The notes under the pieces were generated by a model that saw only the letters and a program-made list of their open reading frames with translations, was not told the origin of the DNA and did not search any database. From Thermoleophilaceae bacterium (GTDB lineage Bacteria > Actinomycetota > Thermoleophilia > Solirubrobacterales > Thermoleophilaceae), in assembly GCA_013695855.1 (NCBI GenBank), contig JACCZR010000089.1:1-13586 (forward strand): DNA of 13,586 bases, written 5' to 3'. Positions 6,429-12,844 of the stretch are shown here, piece by piece. Position numbers and translations under genes: made by a program. Position 1 is the first letter of the stretch. Each line of letters starts with the position of its first letter.

Positions 6429-7415
6429 GTGTTGAACACCGCGGATCTCATCTGGATGAACGGCGAGTTCGTCGAATGGGAGGACGCGAAGGTGCACGTA
6501 CTCACCCACGGCCTGCACTATGGAACCGGAGTCTTCGAGGGAATTCGCGCCTACGAGACTCCGGACGGCCCGGCGATCTTCCGCCACCTCGACCACCTCG
6601 AGCGCCTCGAGGCCTCCTCGAAGCTCTACTACATGGACCTGCCCTACTCGCGCGACCAGCTGCGCGAGGCAACGCACGAGCTGATCGCCCGCTGCGGCCT
6701 GCGCGAGTGCTACATCCGCCCGCTGGTCTACCGCGGCTACGGGCCCATGGGCCTCAATCCGCTTGACAACCCGGTTGAGGTGTCGATCGCGGTGTGGCAG
6801 TGGGGCGCCTACCTGGGCGAGGAGAGCAAGGTCAACGGGGTGCGGGCCAAGACGTCGTCGTGGCGGCGCATCTCGCCCGACTCGCTCATACCGCACTCCA
6901 AGGCCAGCGGCCAGTACCTGAACTCCGTGCTGGCGAAGGTCGAGTCGGTCAAGAGCGGCTACGACGAGGCGATCCTGCTCGACGACAAGGGTCACGTCTG
7001 CGAGGGCACCGGGGAGAACGTGTTCGTGGTCAAGGACGGGCAGATCGTGACCCCACCCCAGACGGCCAGCATCCTCGACGGAATCAACCGCAAGTCGGTC
7101 ATGCAGATCGCTCGCGACCTCGGTCACGAGGTGGTCGAACGCGACGTGGCCCGCGCGGAGCTCCCGCTGTCCGACGAGGTGTTCCTCACCGGCACCGCCG
7201 CCGAGATCGTGCCAATGCGGGAGATCGACGACATCGAGATCGGCCGCCCGGGACCCGTCACGCAGGAGATCCAGCGGGTCTTCGACGACGCCCTCCACGG
7301 GCGCGACGAGCGCTACGCCGAGTGGCTGGACCACGTGCCCCTGGCGGAGGAGCGCAGGCCGGGCGCTGGCCGGCCGAGCACCGCTCGCTCGACACCTTTA
7401 CCATCGAGGGCGTGA
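6429..7415 (+). CDS. ilvE: Branched-chain amino acid aminotransferase (PLP fold type IV)
   Basis: This protein of about 328 residues transfers the amino group from glutamate to the keto acids of Leu, Ile and Val. Seen features are VHVLTHGLHYGTGVFEGIRA near residue 23, the PLP lysine K158 in HSKASGQYLNSVLAK, and the cofactor-binding EGTGENVFVV segment. GTG (6429) and TTG (6432) are adjacent possible starts. GGGAG at 6421-6425 is spaced better for TTG, so the true start may be one codon later. The C-terminal 20 or so residues (Arg/Pro-rich, after AEWLDHV) extend past the usual family end. That extension overlaps the -10 and start codon of the leader peptide that follows, so the DNA is doing double duty. 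GTGA overlap joins the ilvE stop to that leader peptide. Confidence 0.95.
   Translation: MLNTADLIWMNGEFVEWEDAKVHVLTHGLHYGTGVFEGIRAYETPDGPAIFRHLDHLERLEASSKLYYMDLPYSRDQLREATHELIARCGLRECYIRPLVYRGYGPMGLNPLDNPVEVSIAVWQWGAYLGEESKVNGVRAKTSSWRRISPDSLIPHSKASGQYLNSVLAKVESVKSGYDEAILLDDKGHVCEGTGENVFVVKDGQIVTPPQTASILDGINRKSVMQIARDLGHEVVERDVARAELPLSDEVFLTGTAAEIVPMREIDDIEIGRPGPVTQEIQRVFDDALHGRDERYAEWLDHVPLAEERRPGAGRPSTARSTPLPSRA
7399..7411 (+). promoter_or_regulatory. Leaderless promoter for the cimA leader transcript
   Basis: TACCAT (7399-7404) fits TAnnnT and is followed by exactly 7 nt before the GTG at 7412. This is the same geometry as at 1635-1648, 11461-11474 and, on the minus strand, 10777-10764. 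The element lies inside the end of ilvE. No convincing -35 is seen. A transcript starting at 7412 would begin with the leader peptide start codon. Confidence 0.5.
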
Positions 7416-7444
7416 GCGCGCCCCGCGCCGAGCGAATTATCTAG
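7412..7444 (+). CDS. Putative 10-residue isoleucine leader peptide upstream of cimA
   Basis: GTG at 7412 opens a short frame reading MSAPRAERII and stopping at TAG (7442-7444). It ends in two consecutive isoleucine codons, ATT and ATC, directly before the stop. ATT is rare in this GC-rich DNA. The start overlaps the ilvE stop (GTGA) and also sits 7 nt after a TAnnnT -10, so it could be translated by coupling or from its own leaderless mRNA. The next gene, cimA, encodes the first committed enzyme of isoleucine synthesis. Ribosome-mediated attenuation uses codons for the pathway's end product, which fits. Being only 10 codons, chance cannot be excluded from one sequence. Confidence 0.55.
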   Translation: MSAPRAERII

Positions 7445-7471
7445 ACGGCCCCGGCCGTCCCTCTTCGCTCG
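7429..7471 (+). promoter_or_regulatory. Nested attenuator-like hairpins overlapping the Ile codons
   Basis: CGAGCGAA (7429-7436) is perfectly complementary to TTCGCTCG (7464-7471), an 8-bp outer stem whose 5' arm covers the Glu, Arg and first base of the first Ile codon of the leader peptide. Inside it GACGGCC (7444-7450) pairs perfectly with GGCCGTC (7453-7459), beginning at the last base of the TAG stop. A ribosome stalled at the Ile codons would block the outer 5' arm and reach into the inner stem. A ribosome that finishes and leaves would let both form. No U-run follows, so termination could be Rho-assisted or the effect could be on translation of cimA. A GAAAGG ribosome binding site lies at 7483-7488. 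Confidence 0.55.
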
Positions 7472-7497
7472 TCCCGCACACCGAAAGGCGCTCCACC

Positions 7498-9057
7498 ATG
7501 AAGGTTCTGCTCTACGACACGACGCTGCGCGACGGCATGCAGGGCGAGGGCATGTCGCTCTCAGTCGACGAGAAGCTGCGCGTCGCGCACGCGCTCGACG
7601 ACCTCGGCGTGCATCTCGTCGAGGCCGGCTTCCCCTCCTCGAACCCAAAGGAGGAGGCGGTCTTCGACCTGCTCTCGCGCGAGAGCTTCGAGCGGGCGGA
7701 GATCGTCGCCTTCGGCATGACCCGCAGGCGCGGCAGCGCCGCAGAGGACGATGCGGGGCTGCGCGTGCTGGCCGACTGCTTCGCGCCCGTGTGCACCCTG
7801 GTGGGCAAGACCTGGGGGCTGCACCTCGAGAAGGTCACCCAAGTCGATCCCGAGGAGAACCTGCGCATGATCGCCGAGTCGGTGGCCTTCCTGCGCGGGC
7901 AGGGCAAGCGCGTGATCTACGACGCCGAGCACTTCTTCGACGCCTTCCGCGACGACCCCGCCTACGCGCTGCGCTGCCTGCGGGCCGCCGCCGAGGCGGG
8001 GGCCGAGAACCTCACGCTGTGTGACACCAACGGCTCGTCGTTGCCCGGCCAGGTGGCAGAGGCGACCAGCCGCGTGCGCGAGGAGCTGGCCGGCGCAGCG
8101 CTCGGGATCCACACCCACGATGATGCCGGCTGCGGCGTGGCGAACTCCCTGGTGGCCGTGGAGGCCGGCGTGTCGCTGGTCCAGGGCACCGTCAATGGCT
8201 ACGGCGAGCGTTGCGGAAACGCGAACCTCATCACGATCGTGCCCGACCTCCAGCTGAAGCTGGGCGCGGAGGTGATCGAGCCCGAGCGCCTCGAGCGCCT
8301 CACCGAGGTGGCCCACCGAGTCGACGAGCTGTGCAACGTGCGCCCCGACCCCGACCAGCCCTACGTGGGGCAGAACGCCTTCGCCCACAAGGGGGGGATG
8401 CACGTTGCCGGGGTCACGCGCGACGCCCGTACGTTCGAGCACGTCGACCCGAGCGAGGTCGGCGCCGACCGGCGGATGCTCATGTCAGAGCTGGCCGGCA
8501 AGGGCACCGTGAAGGCGCGAGCCGACGTGGACGACGCCACTGCGACAAGGGTGATCGAGCGCGTGAAGGAGCTCGAGCACCGCGGCTACCAGCTCGAGGC
8601 GGCCGACGGCTCCTTCGACCTGCTGATCCGCAAGGAGACCGGCGACTACGAGCCGCTGTTCACCCTCGAGGCCTGGCGGGTGATCGTGGAAAAGCGGGCC
8701 GACGGCCGGGTCGAGACCGAGGCCACGATCAAGATCTACGTGGACGGCGAGCGCTTCGTTCGCACCGCGGAGGGCAACGGCCCAGTGCACGCGCTGGACC
8801 GCGCGCTGCGCGACGCCATCGGCGAGACATATCCGCACCTCCGCGAGATCTCGCTGGTGAACTTCAAGGTGCGCATCCTCGACGAGAACCTCGGATCCGG
8901 GGCCGTCACGCGGGTGCTGCTCGATGCCAGCGACGGCACCGAGACCTGGGGCTCGATCGGCGTCTCCGAGAACATCATCGAGGCCAGCTGGGAAGCCCTG
9001 GTGGACTCGCTCGAGGCCGGCATGCTTCCCGCGCGAGCGCAGCGCGCGGGCGCTTGA
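7498..9057 (+). CDS. cimA: (R)-citramalate synthase
   Basis: This 519-residue enzyme condenses pyruvate and acetyl-CoA to citramalate, the threonine-independent entry to isoleucine. The HMGL/LeuA catalytic barrel starts with YDTTLRDGMQGEG and has the metal-binding H205/H207 pair (GIHTHDDAG) and GYGERCGNAN. Segments such as VGKTWGLHLEKV, IYDAEHFFDAF and LCDTNGSSLP, and the total length, match the CimA/TIGR00977 group rather than classic 2-isopropylmalate synthase. A C-terminal LeuA-type allosteric domain lies at about 385-510. ATG 7498 is preceded by GAAAGG with 9-nt spacing. Its neighbours LeuCD and LeuB supply the following steps, and an Ile-rich leader lies directly upstream. A fused stop/start (TTGA) leads into a DegT-type aminotransferase. 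Confidence 0.92.
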   Translation: MKVLLYDTTLRDGMQGEGMSLSVDEKLRVAHALDDLGVHLVEAGFPSSNPKEEAVFDLLSRESFERAEIVAFGMTRRRGSAAEDDAGLRVLADCFAPVCTLVGKTWGLHLEKVTQVDPEENLRMIAESVAFLRGQGKRVIYDAEHFFDAFRDDPAYALRCLRAAAEAGAENLTLCDTNGSSLPGQVAEATSRVREELAGAALGIHTHDDAGCGVANSLVAVEAGVSLVQGTVNGYGERCGNANLITIVPDLQLKLGAEVIEPERLERLTEVAHRVDELCNVRPDPDQPYVGQNAFAHKGGMHVAGVTRDARTFEHVDPSEVGADRRMLMSELAGKGTVKARADVDDATATRVIERVKELEHRGYQLEAADGSFDLLIRKETGDYEPLFTLEAWRVIVEKRADGRVETEATIKIYVDGERFVRTAEGNGPVHALDRALRDAIGETYPHLREISLVNFKVRILDENLGSGAVTRVLLDASDGTETWGSIGVSENIIEASWEALVDSLEAGMLPARAQRAGA

Positions 9058-10178
9058 TCCCGCTGGCCCGGCCGGACGTCGGGCCACGCGAGCGCGAGCT
9101 CGTGCTGGAGACGCTGGACAGCGGCCGACTCGCGCTCGGGCCCCGGCTGGGCGAGTTCGAGTCCGCGCTGGCCTCCTGGCTGGCGGTCGACCGCGTCTCA
9201 GCGGTGTCCAGCGGCACGGCGGCGCTGCACCTGAGCGTGCGCGCGTCGGGCATAGAGCCCGGCGAGCGGGTGGTCACCTCGCCGTTCTCCTTTGTGGCCT
9301 CGGCGAACTGCATGGTGTACGAGGGCGCCGAGCCGTTGTTCTGCGACATCGACGCTCGCACGCTGAACCTCGATCCCGCCGCCGCGCAGGCGGCGGTGGA
9401 CGAGCGCACCGTGGGCCTGCTGCCGGTGCACATCTTCGGCTACCCCGCCGACATGACCGCCCTGGAACGGCTGGCCGGCGACCGCGGCCTGTGGATCGTC
9501 GAGGACGCCTGCGAGGCGCTCGGTGCCGTGCACGCCGACGGCGCTCCGGTTGGCGCGCGCGGCCACCTGGCCACCTTCGGCTTCTACCCCAACAAGCAGC
9601 TGACGACGGGGGAGGGAGGGGCTGTCGTCTGCCCCTCGCAGGAGGTCGCATCCCGCATCGACTCGGAGCGAAACCAGGGCCGCGCTCCCGACATGGGCTG
9701 GCTCGACCACGACCGCCTGGGGTTCAACTACCGCCTCGACGACCTCAGCTGCGCGCTGGGCCTCGCGCAGGTTGAGCGCCTGGACCGGCTGCTCGCCGAC
9801 CGGGCGCGCGTGGCGTCTCTCTACGGCGAGGCCCTTGGTGACCTCGAGGAGCTCGAGCTGCCGTGTGCCGACGAGGGCGGCGACCGGCGCTCGTGGTTCG
9901 TCTACGTGCTCCAGCTGCCCCGGGGCACAGACCGCGACGCGGTGATGATGAAGCTTCGCGAGCGCGGCGTGGACTCCAAGCCCTACCTGCCCGCGATTCA
10001 CCTCAACGCCTTCTACCGCGAGCGCTTCGGCCACCGCGAGGGCGAGTTCCCGGTGTGCGAGGACGTGGCCGCGCGCTCGCTGGCGCTGCCCTTCTTCGGC
10101 TCGCTGTCCGAAGGGGAGGTGGCCCAGGTGGCCGAGGCCCTCGGCGGCGTGCTCACTGCCCTCAGCCGAGCTGTCTGA
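9054..10178 (+). CDS. DegT/DnrJ/EryC1-family PLP aminotransferase
   Basis: This 374-residue aminotransferase belongs to the family that aminates keto sugars for nucleotide-sugar, cell-surface or secondary-metabolite synthesis. It starts at IPLARPDVGPREREL, the usual N-terminal motif. SSGTAALHLSVRASGI forms the PLP phosphate region, VEDACEALGA holds the ring-stacking Asp, and GFYPNKQLTTGEGG carries Schiff-base K181. FNYRLDDLSCALGLAQ is the family's dimer/active-site block. The only start compatible with the conserved N-terminus is TTG at 9054, overlapping the cimA stop (TTGA), with no ribosome binding site, so reinitiation after cimA is likely. Its substrate is unknown; no sugar-nucleotide gene is nearby. 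The last 17 bp overlap the convergent GNAT gene. Confidence 0.9.
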   Translation: MIPLARPDVGPRERELVLETLDSGRLALGPRLGEFESALASWLAVDRVSAVSSGTAALHLSVRASGIEPGERVVTSPFSFVASANCMVYEGAEPLFCDIDARTLNLDPAAAQAAVDERTVGLLPVHIFGYPADMTALERLAGDRGLWIVEDACEALGAVHADGAPVGARGHLATFGFYPNKQLTTGEGGAVVCPSQEVASRIDSERNQGRAPDMGWLDHDRLGFNYRLDDLSCALGLAQVERLDRLLADRARVASLYGEALGDLEELELPCADEGGDRRSWFVYVLQLPRGTDRDAVMMKLRERGVDSKPYLPAIHLNAFYRERFGHREGEFPVCEDVAARSLALPFFGSLSEGEVAQVAEALGGVLTALSRAV

Positions 10179-10764
10179 CCAGCGCCACGAAGCCCGGCAC
10201 GTCACCGCTGCCAGGCCGAGCGGCCACCTCCTCGAAGCCCGCGCGGCGGTAGAGCGCCCGGGCGGCGGCGTTGTCGATCCCGGTGTCGATGCTCACCGAG
10301 CGCAGTCCGAGCGAGCGAGCACGCTCGGCGGCCGCCTCGAGCAGGGCCTGGGCGGCGCCGCGGCGCCGCTGCCCGGCGTCGGTGGCCAGCGCGTCCACGT
10401 AGAGCGACCCCGCTGGAGGGGGAGGGGCGGCGCGGGCGCCCGCGTAGTAGAGGCGCAGGGTGGGCGGCCAGCGCCAGGGCGGCAGCGAGCGCAGGGTGAG
10501 GGTGAGGAAGGCCCGGGCCCGCCGCGGGGTCTGGTCCACGGGGAAGGCGGCCATCGCCGCAGCCACCTCACCGTCCAGGTCGCTTACCCAGATCACCTCG
10601 GAGCTGGCATTGCTGCCCTGTTGCGCAAACGCCTTGCGCAGGACCCGCTGTGCCCGCTCGGGCCCGCCGGCGAAGCGGTCGTAGAGGCCGCCGGCGCTTT
10701 CGTGCACCAGCCGCGCGGCCATCTCGGCATCGCCCGGCCGGGCCCTGCGTGTCACCGGCTGCAC
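10162..10764 (-). CDS. GNAT-family N-acetyltransferase
   Basis: This 200-residue GNAT protein shows acetyl-CoA motif A at about residues 121-150: LYVDALATDAGQRRRGAAQALLEAA, with the Q/RxxGxA pyrophosphate loop (QRRRGAA). It is followed by NAAARALYRRAGFEEV (165-180), the typical motif B. The region at 80-118 is proline- and aromatic-rich and probably forms the acceptor side. The acceptor substrate cannot be read from the sequence. GTG at 10764 is chosen because a TAACAT -10 (10777-10772 on the minus strand) lies exactly 7 nt upstream, giving a leaderless message. It is convergent with the DegT gene (17-bp overlap) and divergent from the small membrane protein. Confidence 0.88.
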   Translation of the reverse strand: MQPVTRRARPGDAEMAARLVHESAGGLYDRFAGGPERAQRVLRKAFAQQGSNASSEVIWVSDLDGEVAAAMAAFPVDQTPRRARAFLTLTLRSLPPWRWPPTLRLYYAGARAAPPPPAGSLYVDALATDAGQRRRGAAQALLEAAAERARSLGLRSVSIDTGIDNAAARALYRRAGFEEVAARPGSGDVPGFVALVRQLG

Positions 10765-10771
10765 ACCCCCG

Positions 10772-10795
10772 ATGTTATGAAAGCCAGGCTATCCT
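10772..10795. promoter_or_regulatory. Back-to-back leaderless promoters between the GNAT gene and the membrane-protein gene
   Basis: On the minus strand TAACAT (10777-10772) precedes the GNAT GTG by 7 nt. On the plus strand TATCCT (10790-10795) precedes the membrane-protein GTG (10802) by 6 nt. Only 37 bp separate the two start codons, so the two polymerase footprints must overlap and use of the promoters should be mutually exclusive. Neither gene has a ribosome binding site. -35 elements are not evident. Confidence 0.5.
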
Positions 10796-10801
10796 CGAAC
10801 C

Positions 10802-11176
10802 GTGCCGGGAAGGGTGCCGACGAGGACTGAGAAGCACATCCTCTCGCGTCGCAAGGCGCGCTGGGTGGGCTTCTTCGGCTTCGTCTTCGCCGCCGTCCTC
10901 CCAGCTTTGATGTGGCGTCGCTCGATAGAGGCGATCGCGAGCGACTTTCGCTTCGAAGCCGAGTACCTGGTGACCGGCTGGACCGGCTACGCGCTGATCG
11001 GGCTGGGCCTGCTCTTCTTCGTGCCGGTGCTGGTCTCGATCGGCCGCAGCCCGGAAGGCCGCCTCTACCCGCGCGGGCGCAACGCCTACGCCGGCTGGGG
11101 CGTGAGCCTATACCTGCTCGGCCTTATCCTGGCCAGCCAGGTGGCCGCGGTAACGGGCCTGCACCCCACGCCTTAG
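10802..11176 (+). CDS. Small hypothetical membrane protein with three predicted helices
   Basis: I do not recognise the family. The 124-residue product has a basic N-terminus (residues 1-20, rich in Arg and Lys) that should stay in the cytoplasm. Three hydrophobic segments follow at about 21-38 (WVGFFGFVFAAVLPALMW), 61-80 (TGYALIGLGLLFFVPVLVSI) and 97-117 (AGWGVSLYLLGLILASQV). The loop between the last two is short and basic (RSPEGRLYPRGR). GTG at 10802 is supported by TATCCT 6 nt upstream and by lack of a ribosome binding site, consistent with leaderless translation. Codon use is like its neighbours, and hydrophobic segments in this frame argue for a real gene. The TAG stop overlaps the end of a minus-strand remnant. 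Confidence 0.75.
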   Translation: MPGRVPTRTEKHILSRRKARWVGFFGFVFAAVLPALMWRRSIEAIASDFRFEAEYLVTGWTGYALIGLGLLFFVPVLVSIGRSPEGRLYPRGRNAYAGWGVSLYLLGLILASQVAAVTGLHPTP

Positions 11177-11400
11177 CGCTGCTCGCCGACCAGCAGCCCG
11201 AGGTCGGGGAGCCGCGCGAGGCTCGCAGCCATGCCGGGCACGGCACCGGTGCCGCCGTCTCGCATCGCCCGTGTCAGCGCCTCGCGATCGTGCGTCCCGT
11301 CGAGCAGCGCGATCAGGCCCTTGCCCATGTCCTCCATATTGGTAAACGGGCCACGTCTGGAGGGGACATCGGAGAGCTGAAATCCGCCGGCACAGCCTAC
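11173..11400 (-). pseudogene. C-terminal remnant, resembling a methyltransferase regulatory domain
   Basis: The minus strand between the membrane-protein gene and argH encodes a protein-like stretch: GGFQLSDVPSRRGPFTNMED, then GKGLIALLDGTHDREALTRAM, then ASLARLPDLGLLVGEQR and TAA. The pattern of a TN-containing strand followed by a LLDGTxDRxAL helix and a final helix resembles the C-terminal tail of methyltransferase-regulatory-domain proteins, from memory. Upstream of about 11400 the frame loses protein-like character and runs into argH, so the N-terminal bulk is missing. A 54-codon frame starting at ATG 11337 is possible but would begin mid-domain. I read it as a gene fragment; a small intact gene is less likely. 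Confidence 0.4.
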
Positions 11401-11435
11401 GGAGGCTCCGATCCTTGTCCCCCCATTCAGCGCAC

Positions 11436-11473
11436 GCCATCTGCGACGCATGGCCCGGGTTACTCTCGCTGGC
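11436..11473 (+). promoter_or_regulatory. Leaderless argH promoter with an upstream dyad
   Basis: TACTCT (11461-11466) fits TAnnnT and is followed by exactly 7 nt before ATG 11474, so transcription likely starts at the start codon. A dyad just upstream, GCCA (11436-11439), TGCG (11442-11445), CGCA (11447-11450), TGGC (11451-11454), lies at the -35 position and could bind a regulator such as ArgR, but it does not clearly match an ArgR box. Confidence 0.45.
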
Positions 11474-12844
11474 ATGGCCCGCCTGCCCGACCCGCAGGAT
11501 CCGCTGTTCCGCGCCCTGAACTCCTCCGTGGGGTTCGACTTCCGCCTGGCGCCGCAGGACATCCGCGGCTCGCTGGCACACGCGCGCATGCTGGCCCGTC
11601 AGGGAATCATCGGTGAGGAGGACCTCGCCGCGATCGAAAAGGGGCTCACCGACGTCCGCGAGGAAGTCGAGTGGGGGAGCTTCGAGATCCGCGAGGGCGA
11701 CGAGGACGTTCACATGGCCATAGAGCGCCGCCTCACCGAGCTGATCGGAGCCGCCGGCGGCAAGCTGCACACCGCGCGCTCGCGCAACGATCAGGTGGCC
11801 ACCGACATGGCGCTCTACGTCCGGGACGGCGCGGCGAAGGCGGGCCGGCTCGTGGGGGATCTGATGCAGGCGCTGATCGAACAGGCCGAGAGCCATCTCG
11901 ACTGGGCGATGCCCGCCTATACCCACCTGCAGCGAGCGCAGCCGGTGTACCTCTCCCACCACCTGCTGGCTCACTTCTGGCGCCTGCGCCGCGACCGCCT
12001 GCGCTTCGCGTTCGCCTTCGAGGCCGCGGGCGAGCTGCCGCTGGGCTCGGGCGCCGTGGCGGGCACCACCTTCGACACCGACCGGGACTTCCTCGCCGAG
12101 CAGCTCGGCTTCCCACGCGTAGGCGAGAACTCGCTCGATGCGGTCTCCAACCGCGACCACGTGCTGGACCTGCTCTCCGCGGCGGCTACCTGCGCCACCC
12201 ACCTCTCCCAGCTCGGAACCGAGCTCGTCCTGTGGTCCAGCGACGAGTTCGGCTTCTGCGAGGTGGCCGACGCCTTCGCCTCGGGTTCGAGCCTCCTGCC
12301 CCAGAAGAAGAACCCCGACGCCGCGGAGCTGCTGCGGGCCAAGGCCCCGCGGATCGTTGGCCGTCTGACCACCCTGCACGGGGTGCTCCACGCCCTTCCT
12401 CTGGCCTACAACAAAGACCTCCAAGAGGACAAGGAGCAGCTCTTCGACGCCGTCGACACGCTCGAGCTCTGCCTCAGCGTGGCGGCACCGATGATCGCCG
12501 GCACCAGCTTCGATCGCGCGCGGATGGCCGCCGCGGCAGCCGACGAGCTCTTGGCGGCCACCGACGTCGCCGATCTGCTCGTGCGCCGCGGAGTGCCCTT
12601 CCGCGAGGCCCACGGCATGGTGGGCGGCCTGGTCCGCGAGGCGCTGGCAAGCGGCCGGGGCCTCTCGGGGCTCTCTGCGCAAGCGCTGGAGCGCCTGGCC
12701 CCGGGCCTCGAGCCCGAGATACTGGCCGAGCTGGTGACCGGGGGCGGCGTACTCGAGTCCAAAGTCTCGGCGGGCGGCACCTCGCTCGCGCGCGTCCGCG
12801 AGCAACTCGAGCGCGCCAGAGCCGCGCTGGAGGAGCGGGCCTGA
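11474..12844 (+). CDS. argH: Argininosuccinate lyase
   Basis: This 456-residue lyase splits argininosuccinate into arginine and fumarate, the last step of arginine synthesis. It is a fumarase/aspartase-superfamily homotetramer. The signature GSSLLPQKKNPD (271-282) holds the catalytic-serine loop. ARSRNDQVATDMALY and PAYTHLQRAQPVYLSHHLLAH supply the other active-site residues. ATG 11474 (MARLPDPQDPLF) is preferred to the in-frame ATG 24 nt earlier because it is 7 nt downstream of a TACTCT -10 and matches the usual N-terminus. No other arginine gene is visible. The TGA overlaps the apparent CTG start of the glycosylase gene, and a GGAGGAG near the argH end serves as that gene's ribosome binding site. 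Confidence 0.96.
   Translation: MARLPDPQDPLFRALNSSVGFDFRLAPQDIRGSLAHARMLARQGIIGEEDLAAIEKGLTDVREEVEWGSFEIREGDEDVHMAIERRLTELIGAAGGKLHTARSRNDQVATDMALYVRDGAAKAGRLVGDLMQALIEQAESHLDWAMPAYTHLQRAQPVYLSHHLLAHFWRLRRDRLRFAFAFEAAGELPLGSGAVAGTTFDTDRDFLAEQLGFPRVGENSLDAVSNRDHVLDLLSAAATCATHLSQLGTELVLWSSDEFGFCEVADAFASGSSLLPQKKNPDAAELLRAKAPRIVGRLTTLHGVLHALPLAYNKDLQEDKEQLFDAVDTLELCLSVAAPMIAGTSFDRARMAAAAADELLAATDVADLLVRRGVPFREAHGMVGGLVREALASGRGLSGLSAQALERLAPGLEPEILAELVTGGGVLESKVSAGGTSLARVREQLERARAALEERA

Noticed and set aside
7498..9057. Classic 2-isopropylmalate synthase (leuA)
   Set aside because: Motifs such as VGKTWGLHLEKV and IYDAEHFFDAF and the overall length fit the citramalate synthase group better.
11450..11473. 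argH start at the upstream ATG (11450)
   Set aside because: That would place the TACTCT -10 inside the coding region and add eight residues not expected at the N-terminus; ATG 11474 fits both promoter and homology.
11108..12805. 565-codon minus-strand open frame opposite argH
   Set aside because: Argininosuccinate lyase on the other strand is certain; this frame has shadow composition and crosses an intergenic region.
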